Below, piece by piece: positions 7,901 through 10,707 of a stretch of 10,707 bases of DNA. Position numbers and translations under genes: made by a program. This DNA is from Obelidium mucronatum (taxonomy: Eukaryota > Chytridiomycota > Chytridiomycetes > Chytridiales > Chytriomycetaceae), in contig JAIVFH010000673.1 of NCBI GenBank assembly GCA_025765595.1, positions 1 to 10,707 on the forward strand. Reading direction: 5' to 3'. The notes below the pieces were generated by a model. The model made no database searches, was not told the origin of the DNA, and saw only the letters and a program-made list of their open reading frames with translations. Every line of letters begins with the position of its first letter. The stretch's first letter is position 1.

Positions 7901-9914
7901 GTGGTTCGGATAATTGGGAATTTGTTAAACAGCGGATCTTGGATTTTCTTGAGTCAAAACAGGTGAATAAGTTGTTCTTTTTTCCCTGCAAGTATTTTTA
8001 TTCAAGCATATTCCCAGGTTCCAACCAAGATTGAAGCAAATGTTGAAAGCACGCCATCTTTTGCTAAATTGTCTCCACCAAAGACATATGACACCTTCCA
8101 GCACTTCAATAGCAAGCTCCTGTCAACTGCCTCTACTGGAACAGAGTATAACTATAACGCCTCTTACAGTCTTTTCGATCCACCCTCAGTTATGCCTGTG
8201 AGTCGTGCCTGTTTTTAATTCGCTATCCCTAATACAAACGATTATTAGCAACAGGGAGTTTACAATCCACCCAATCTCAAGAACGTATTTGAGAATGCAA
8301 CAAATACCCCTATTCTGACTGCCCCAACACCACCACTTCCACCTCCTCGGATACAAACATCAAACAACCCAAACATGCAACAGCAACAACAATCAAACCC
8401 ACAGCAGGCAATGTTCCGACCTGTATTCACGCCATCTAGTGCCAACTCCATGATGACGCCAGCAGGATATCCCAACAATGACCCGAAAGTCCGGTGGCCA
8501 CAAAGCGCACACAGTGGAACAACATTTGAGCAAGTCATGAGTGCCAATAGTGTTGGAAACCCAAGTAATCCAAATGGAAGCGACATTTTTGGTGGCGGTT
8601 CGTCAAAGTTTGGTCAGCATTCCGAATTTATCGCGCCTACTCCACGGAGTGCCGCCGAAAGTGGAACGGGGGGTGGTGGTGGTGGTGGTGTATCTCCATT
8701 TATTTCGTTTCCAGACTTTCAGCCAAACAGTGCGGGTGACGATGGAGGCATGAGTCCAAGAGTGGGAGATCAATTTGCGGGGTTGAATATATCGAGGAAT
8801 CTGTCTGCGGGTGGGCCTCCTGATGCAGGGAAGCGAGCTGTTTCGAAGCTTTCTATTGGTGAAACGGATGCTGGTGAGTTGAGGGTTTTTGAAAAAAAAA
8901 AAAAGCCCAGCACAATTAGTAACCTAGATTGTCTGGTTTTAGATAACGAAAATGTCACTTTTGGGCCGAATACGATATGGCAATTGCTCTATAACACCGA
9001 TCCTACTGTAGATCCACTTACAGTGTTTCTGGTTTCGTTGGACCTTGCGTCGCATATCCCATCATTCAAGAGTCAACATATTGATTTGGATGTCCTCCTC
9101 GCTTTAAAACGATTCGGATTTGATGAAGGCAGGCGTCAAGTCGTTTGGTGCAAGGCGGCGATTAACTGGAGCGATTCGAAAGTTTAACCAAGAAAAGTTC
9201 AACAGGCATAGCAACCAGCAGTTTACAACTTCAATCAGCAATACCCCACCTTCTGTCCGACGAGCGCAAGTCCAGCAGCAGCAGCAGCAACAACAACAGC
9301 AACAGCAACAGCCGCAACAGAGTCCGATTCTAAACCAATCTCATCATCTTCAGCAAGCGCAACAACAGCAGCAACAGCAAAATCTGCCTCCCCAAGGCCA
9401 ATCGAGTTTTATTTATAACATGCAGAACCTGTCTCCTCAACAACACCACATGATACCCGCTCTTCAAAACCAACAACAACAGCAGCAACAGCAACAACAA
9501 CAGCAGCTTGGAAACCAATCACAACAGCCTCCGTTATTACAAGGGGGCTTATTGACACCCTCTGCAACAATGTTTGATTTCTCAATTGTTCAAGGAGGTC
9601 CAGGGAACCTTTCACAACAACAAACAAGTCCTACATTGCAAAAGCCGATGATGAGTGGTCCACCAGGTCTTATAATGGGTGGTGGGAATGTCCAACAGCA
9701 GCAGCAGCAGCAGATACAGCAGCCACAAGGACCGTTTATGCATATTCCCCAATATCAGCAACAATATCCCCATTTGGGTGGAGGCAATGGGATCCAGCGA
9801 CAACAACATCACGATCATCACCAGTTGCCATCCCCGGCGGGACCTTCATCGCCTGCAATGGGTGGTGGAGCGTATTCAATGGCTGCGTCGAATCGAAAAG
9901 GGAGTCGGTCGTAG
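4955..9914 (+). CDS. Multi-KH plus SAM domain RNA-binding protein (Bicaudal-C-like), ten exons, frameshift in SAM
   Basis: Exons: 4955-5266, 5590-6198, 6318-6527, 6593-6796, 6897-7106, 7188-7637, 7705-7962, 8018-8197, 8249-8873, 8943-9914. All but the last join are phase 0. Allowing a +1 shift near 9107-9110 the product is about 1342 residues. Residues ~55-750 are a KH-like array, mostly with degraded loops: GRKR (232-235), TSKR (328-331), GKKSG (467-471), one canonical GVGG (536-539, in HKRIIGVGGKNIQRIM), then GHHG (619-622). A disordered Asn/Gln/Gly stretch follows, then a SAM domain (~1042-1100: VFLVSLDLASHIP, IDLDVLLAL | DSDLMKAG, FGARRRL) and a poly-Q tail. KH arrays plus C-terminal SAM is the Bicaudal-C plan, an RNA-binding and self-polymerising translational regulator in animals; a similar role here is inferred. 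Without a shift, translation ends at 9187 inside the SAM. ATGs at 4850 or 4862 could extend the N-terminus. Confidence 0.82.
5267..5589 (+). other. Long first intron of the KH-SAM gene
   Basis: The donor gtgagt at 5267 and the acceptor ending at 5589 (attcaaag) join in phase 0, linking LLARNPSL to TTVTLKTNKR. At 323 bp it is three to six times longer than the other introns. Its 5' half is GC-rich and its 3' end has two A-runs (about 5552-5564 and 5571-5579) in place of a pyrimidine tract. No internal exon, RNA gene or repeat was recognised. Confidence 0.7.
8874..8942 (+). other. Stop-free intron of 69 bp in the KH-SAM gene
   Basis: A consensus donor gtgagt and acceptor ggttttag bound 69 bp (23 codons) lacking any in-frame stop, so retention would insert 23 residues, including a KKKKP run, between the disordered region and the SAM domain. 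Splicing gives D-N-E-N directly and is favoured by the strong signals; retention is possible. Confidence 0.65.
9103..9111 (+). other. Apparent +1 frameshift within the SAM domain
   Basis: Upstream, the frame reads IDLDVLLALK and then turns to nonsense (RFGFDEG, stop at 9187). From 9111 another frame reads DSDLMKAG, then KSFGARRRLTGAI, which continues the SAM consensus exactly and stays open to 9914. One base fewer at the A-run 9106-9109 would restore the domain. Causes could be a sequencing or assembly indel, a disabling allele, or frameshifting; the first is most likely. Confidence 0.85.
9274..9508 (+). repeat. CAR triplet tracts (poly-Gln)
   Basis: Three CAG/CAA runs (about 9274-9312, 9358-9381, 9469-9506) encode Gln tracts of roughly 8 to 13 residues after the SAM domain; a shorter one follows near 9694-9714. 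Mixed CAG/CAA codons suggest selection for Gln and moderate repeat stability. Such tails are common in fungal RNA-granule proteins. Confidence 0.9.
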
Positions 9915-10077
9915 TTTTCTTAATTTTCTCTTTTTTTTTTTAGCTCCCTGTTATTTTTCTTTTACTCAACAGGACTCTTTTTTTTAAGTATTTTATTTTA
10001 TTTTACTTTATTTGTTCTTTGTTTTTATCTATGTACGTTTTTTGATATCAGTAAAAAAAAAGAAGCTCCCACAAAAA
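9915..10077 (+). promoter_or_regulatory. Intergenic region between KH-SAM and F-box genes
   Basis: This 163-bp T-rich stretch (ctctttttttttta, repeated tattttattt) must hold the KH-SAM 3' UTR and the F-box gene promoter. An A-run (about 10052-10060) lies just before the F-box ATG, whose context is acaaaaaatga. No canonical AATAAA or TATA box was identified. Confidence 0.4.
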
Positions 10078-10515
10078 ATGAACCAATCCGGTTTCACCAC
10101 GCTTCCTCATGAAGTCAAGATTATGATCTTCCGTTGGATGAGACCCGCCGATCTTTTGCGGCTTGGATGCACATGTAAAACCATGGCAGCCCTAACAGAC
10201 TCTGACGCAGCCATCTGGTCCGAATACCTGATCCGTCTGGGATACAACGTATTCCCACCCTCCCTTGTTGCGAAATCAGTTACAATCAAGAGAGTCGCAG
10301 GTCCAAAGAGTCTGATCTTGCTGATTACTCGAGTTGGGTGTATGTTGTGTGATGATGATACGTCCACCAGGCATATTCAGTGGAACAGACTGCAGAGAGT
10401 TTGTTTAAAGTGTATTCGTTTGAGGAAATCGAAGTCTCCTGTAGTGGGGAAAGAGTTTGTGAAGGCGTTGGCAAAATGGCCGATTCATGTGATACACAGT
10501 CGTGGAGTTGAGTAA
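10078..10515 (+). CDS. Small F-box protein with paired CxxC motifs
   Basis: Single-exon frame of 145 residues from ATG 10078 to TAA 10513-10515. Residues 9-50 form an F-box: LPHEVKIMIF, then DLLRLGCTCKTMAAL and IWSEYLI. F-box proteins bind Skp1 and recruit substrates to SCF ubiquitin ligases. Downstream, CMLC (88-91) and CLKC (109-112) form a candidate zinc-binding pair, as in the cysteine-containing segment after the F-box of many fungal F-box proteins. No LRR, WD40 or kelch substrate-binding domain is present, so the protein is short for the family and its substrate cannot be guessed. ATG 10078 was chosen because the frame upstream is T-rich and noncoding in character. Confidence 0.8.
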   Translation: MNQSGFTTLPHEVKIMIFRWMRPADLLRLGCTCKTMAALTDSDAAIWSEYLIRLGYNVFPPSLVAKSVTIKRVAGPKSLILLITRVGCMLCDDDTSTRHIQWNRLQRVCLKCIRLRKSKSPVVGKEFVKALAKWPIHVIHSRGVE

Positions 10516-10553
10516 CAGAAACAATCGTTGATTTAAAAAACACAATTAACATT

Positions 10554-10684
10554 TTATTTGTCTACGGAATAGACAATCAATGCATGGTGTGAAAATCCGA
10601 GGGCCAGGAAACGGGTGTTGGCAACAGAATCCCAAACTTGCGGAATCTGACAGCGGATGCCATCAAAAATGAAATGATCAGGTT
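10554..10684 (-). CDS. Probable last exon of an unidentified convergent gene (partial)
   Basis: On the minus strand an open stretch ends at TAA (10554-10556) and reads PDHFIFDGIRCQIPQVWDSV, then ANTRFLALGFSHHALIVYSV. This has the composition of a globular protein. It has no Met and is closed upstream by an in-frame TGA near the window edge, but an acceptor (ctcatag) at 10685-10686 would open it as a 3' exon beginning inside a codon. AATAAA on the minus strand overlaps the stop codon and could serve as a poly(A) signal. The family is not recognised. It is too short to be certain. Confidence 0.5.
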
Positions 10685-10707
10685 CTATGAGGAGGTTTCA
10701 CAGATGA

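Noticed and set aside
9103..9109. Slippery heptamer T-TTA-AAA in frame at the SAM frameshift, suggesting programmed -1 frameshifting.
   Set aside because: A -1 slip leads to a stop within five codons (TGA 9121-9123). The downstream SAM frame needs a +1 shift, for which no known shift-site pattern is present.
1..10707. tRNA, rRNA or transposon genes anywhere in the window.
   Set aside because: None was recognised on either strand by eye; a covariance-model scan was not possible.

Overview
The window looks like a gene-dense stretch of a filamentous fungal genome, most likely an early-diverging lineage such as Mucoromycota. The reasons are short GT-AG introns (51-119 bp, with one of 323 bp), intergenic gaps of about 50-190 bp, T- and A-homopolymers in introns, Gln/Asn/Thr-rich low-complexity proteins, and both a DOT1 and a CFIm68-type RRM protein, which many yeasts lack or have diverged. 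The lineage is inferred; no marker in the window fixes it.

Layout from left to right. (1) 2-1232 (+): 3' part of a cyclin T/K-like (P-TEFb-type) cyclin, five exons, start outside the window. (2) 1303-2900 (+): two-exon DOT1 H3K79 methyltransferase, only 70 bp after the cyclin stop. (3) 2660-2985 and 2986-3310: a direct tandem duplication of the last ~240 bp of DOT1 plus its 3' flank. The second copy is a catalytically incomplete fragment. (4) 3445-4832 (-): CFIm68/CPSF6-like RRM protein in three exons, including a small C-terminal exon (3445-3558). (5) 4833-4954: short divergent promoter with an ATGG microsatellite. (6) 4955-9914 (+): large ten-exon multi-KH protein with a C-terminal SAM domain and poly-Q tail, the Bicaudal-C architecture. 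A +1 frameshift near 9107-9110 interrupts the SAM domain. (7) 10078-10515 (+): small F-box protein with a CxxC...CxxC pair. (8) 10554-10684 (-): probable last exon of a convergent gene running off the right edge.

The first three genes belong to linked nuclear processes: Pol II elongation kinase, elongation-linked H3K79 methylation and pre-mRNA 3' processing. The fourth is a likely post-transcriptional RNA regulator. Whether adjacency matters is unknown. The points most worth checking are the fungal KH-SAM protein with its frameshift, and the DOT1 tail duplication, which is either a very recent rearrangement or a haplotype assembly artefact. All splice sites were inferred by eye from reading-frame continuity, GT/AG signals and family resemblance.
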